6,108 nucleotides of DNA from DATLSM01 sp049585815 (lineage in GTDB: Bacteria; Actinomycetota; Thermoleophilia; Solirubrobacterales; 70-9), in contig JBAVAR010000090.1 in assembly GCA_049585815.1 (NCBI GenBank), forward strand, positions 1-6,108. The letters run 5' to 3'. Made by a program: the position numbers and the translations under genes. Every line of letters begins with the position of its first letter. The stretch's first letter is position 1. Below are positions 5,397-6,108 of this stretch, piece by piece. The notes under the pieces are model-generated. The model was not told where the DNA came from. It did no database searches and was given only the letters and a program-made list of their open reading frames with translations.

Positions 5397-6061
5397 CGCC
5401 AAAGCTCCTCGACCTTGATCATTTCGGCCGTCCGAGTCCGCTCGATCGCCCGCTCGACGTAGGGACGCGTCCGCGGCGCGCAGCGATAGACGACGCGCCT
5501 CACGCGCCGCTCCATCACAGCCTGACGCCAGGCACGCATCAGCCCATCAAGACGCGCGGCGCCCTTCGTGGTGAGCTCGACCTCGATCGCCTCAAAGGGC
5601 TCGCCGCGCTCGTCGACGCGGATCAGATCTGCACGGTGGGGTCTGCTGTTGGGCGGTGTCGCCGAGAGAACGCCATCACCGTCGGCCCGCTCAAGTGCGA
5701 GGATCTCCCGTTCAGATAGAAGGCTCTGGCCGGAGCGCTCCATCTGCGCCGCGACTCGGGCGACCACCGCATGGTGGCTGAACGCCGTCCAGGAGAAACT
5801 CGCCTCTGCCAGTTCGCGGCGACCGCTCGCCCGCAGCCCGGCTTTCGTACAGGCGGCATAGGGTCCGCCCTCCCCCATTCCACGCGTGACCCTGATCAGC
5901 TCCGCCTTGCGCAATCGTCCCTCGCGCACGATCGTCACCGTACGGGCGGTGCCCGCCCAAGTCGCAACGGCGCTGCGCGGGACGACGCCAAAGCGAGCGA
6001 TGAACTCGAGCACCTCGAGGTCGCGCTTGCTGATGTGATCTGTTCGCTTTCCTCCTGGCAT
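5393..6061 (-). CDS. Replication-relaxation-like winged-helix protein
   Basis: This 222-residue protein resembles the replication-relaxation (MobC-like) family found on actinobacterial plasmids and conjugative elements. Residues 10-60 look like a winged helix: ISKRDLEVLEFIARFGVVPR, then SAVATWAG, TARTVTIVREGRLRKAELI; a YAACTKAGLR wing follows at 68-77. The second half (about 95-205) contains RADLIRV with D145, then FEAIEVELTTKGAARLDGLM with E160, E162 and K166, and a beta-rich VRRVVYRCAP. That D...ExE...K spacing recalls the PD-(D/E)xK nuclease fold, although catalytic use is uncertain. The likely role is DNA binding at the transfer or replication origin, or control of the operon. The ATG at 6061 has AGGAGG 4 bases upstream, a close but workable spacing. 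The last codons carry an AGGAG that could serve a GTG overlapping the stop. Fairly sure of family type, less of role. Confidence 0.82.
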   Translation of the reverse strand: MPGGKRTDHISKRDLEVLEFIARFGVVPRSAVATWAGTARTVTIVREGRLRKAELIRVTRGMGEGGPYAACTKAGLRASGRRELAEASFSWTAFSHHAVVARVAAQMERSGQSLLSEREILALERADGDGVLSATPPNSRPHRADLIRVDERGEPFEAIEVELTTKGAARLDGLMRAWRQAVMERRVRRVVYRCAPRTRPYVERAIERTRTAEMIKVEELWR

Positions 6062-6079
6062 TTTTCCTCCTGACGTATT

Positions 6080-6100
6080 GGCGTCCCGAATGGGGACACC
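6080..6100. promoter_or_regulatory. Inverted repeat upstream of the relaxation-like gene
   Basis: GGCGTCCC GAATG GGGACACC is an 8-bp inverted repeat with one mismatch (a G-U wobble in minus-strand RNA) around a 5-base centre, about 20 bases upstream of the start codon at 6061 and 9 bases upstream of its AGGAGG. It may be an operator for the winged-helix protein it precedes, or the base of a leader hairpin. No T tail follows, so a terminator is less likely. Confidence 0.4.
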
Positions 6101-6108
6101 CAGAAAGA

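Noticed and set aside
1..6108. tRNA or rRNA genes, CRISPR arrays, insertion sequences, att sites, integrase
   Set aside because: None was recognised on reading both strands; no regularly spaced repeats of CRISPR size, no transposase or recombinase motifs.

Overview
The window looks like part of a chromosomal integrative or conjugative element (or plasmid) from a high-GC actinobacterium. Proteins rich in Ala, Arg and Pro, strong GC at third codon positions, and a sigma factor fused to a zinc finger, a membrane helix and a long Pro/Ser tail would suit the Thermoleophilia (Solirubrobacter/Conexibacter-like). That placement is inference. All supported genes lie on the minus strand, so transcription runs from position 6108 toward 1.

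In transcription order the window holds: (1) a winged-helix, replication-relaxation-like DNA-binding protein (6061-5393); (2) a GC-rich spacer that could encode a 77-residue protein overlapping both neighbours by 4 bases, or act as a structured leader (5396-5163); (3) a 94-residue DUF3072-like protein (5166-4882); (4) a VirD4/TraG-type coupling ATPase (4775-3081) with a strong hairpin inside its last codons; (5) a short single-stranded DNA-binding protein without the usual acidic tip (2990-2640), closed by a 17-bp terminator hairpin; (6) a 494-residue sigma-70-family protein fused to an anti-sigma-type zinc finger, one membrane helix and an outside Pro/Ser tail (2512-1028); (7) a 201-residue single-pass membrane protein with the same kind of tail (789-184); (8) the first 61 residues of a membrane protein whose position and N-terminus fit a TcpC-like conjugation channel component, cut by the window edge (184-1).

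The coupling ATPase, SSB, relaxation-type protein and probable channel component point to DNA transfer. The notable part is the adjacent pair 6 and 7. Both are predicted single-pass proteins with a Pro-rich C-terminal tail outside the cell, and both end in an aromatic signature: FGFER in the small protein, FGFHG in the sigma protein, which also has an internal FGFEG. The second protein is directly coupled (TGATG) to the channel-like gene. This suggests a membrane-tethered sigma factor and a partner sharing a terminal tag, wired to the conjugation machinery. No RNA genes, CRISPR arrays, insertion sequences or attachment sites were seen.
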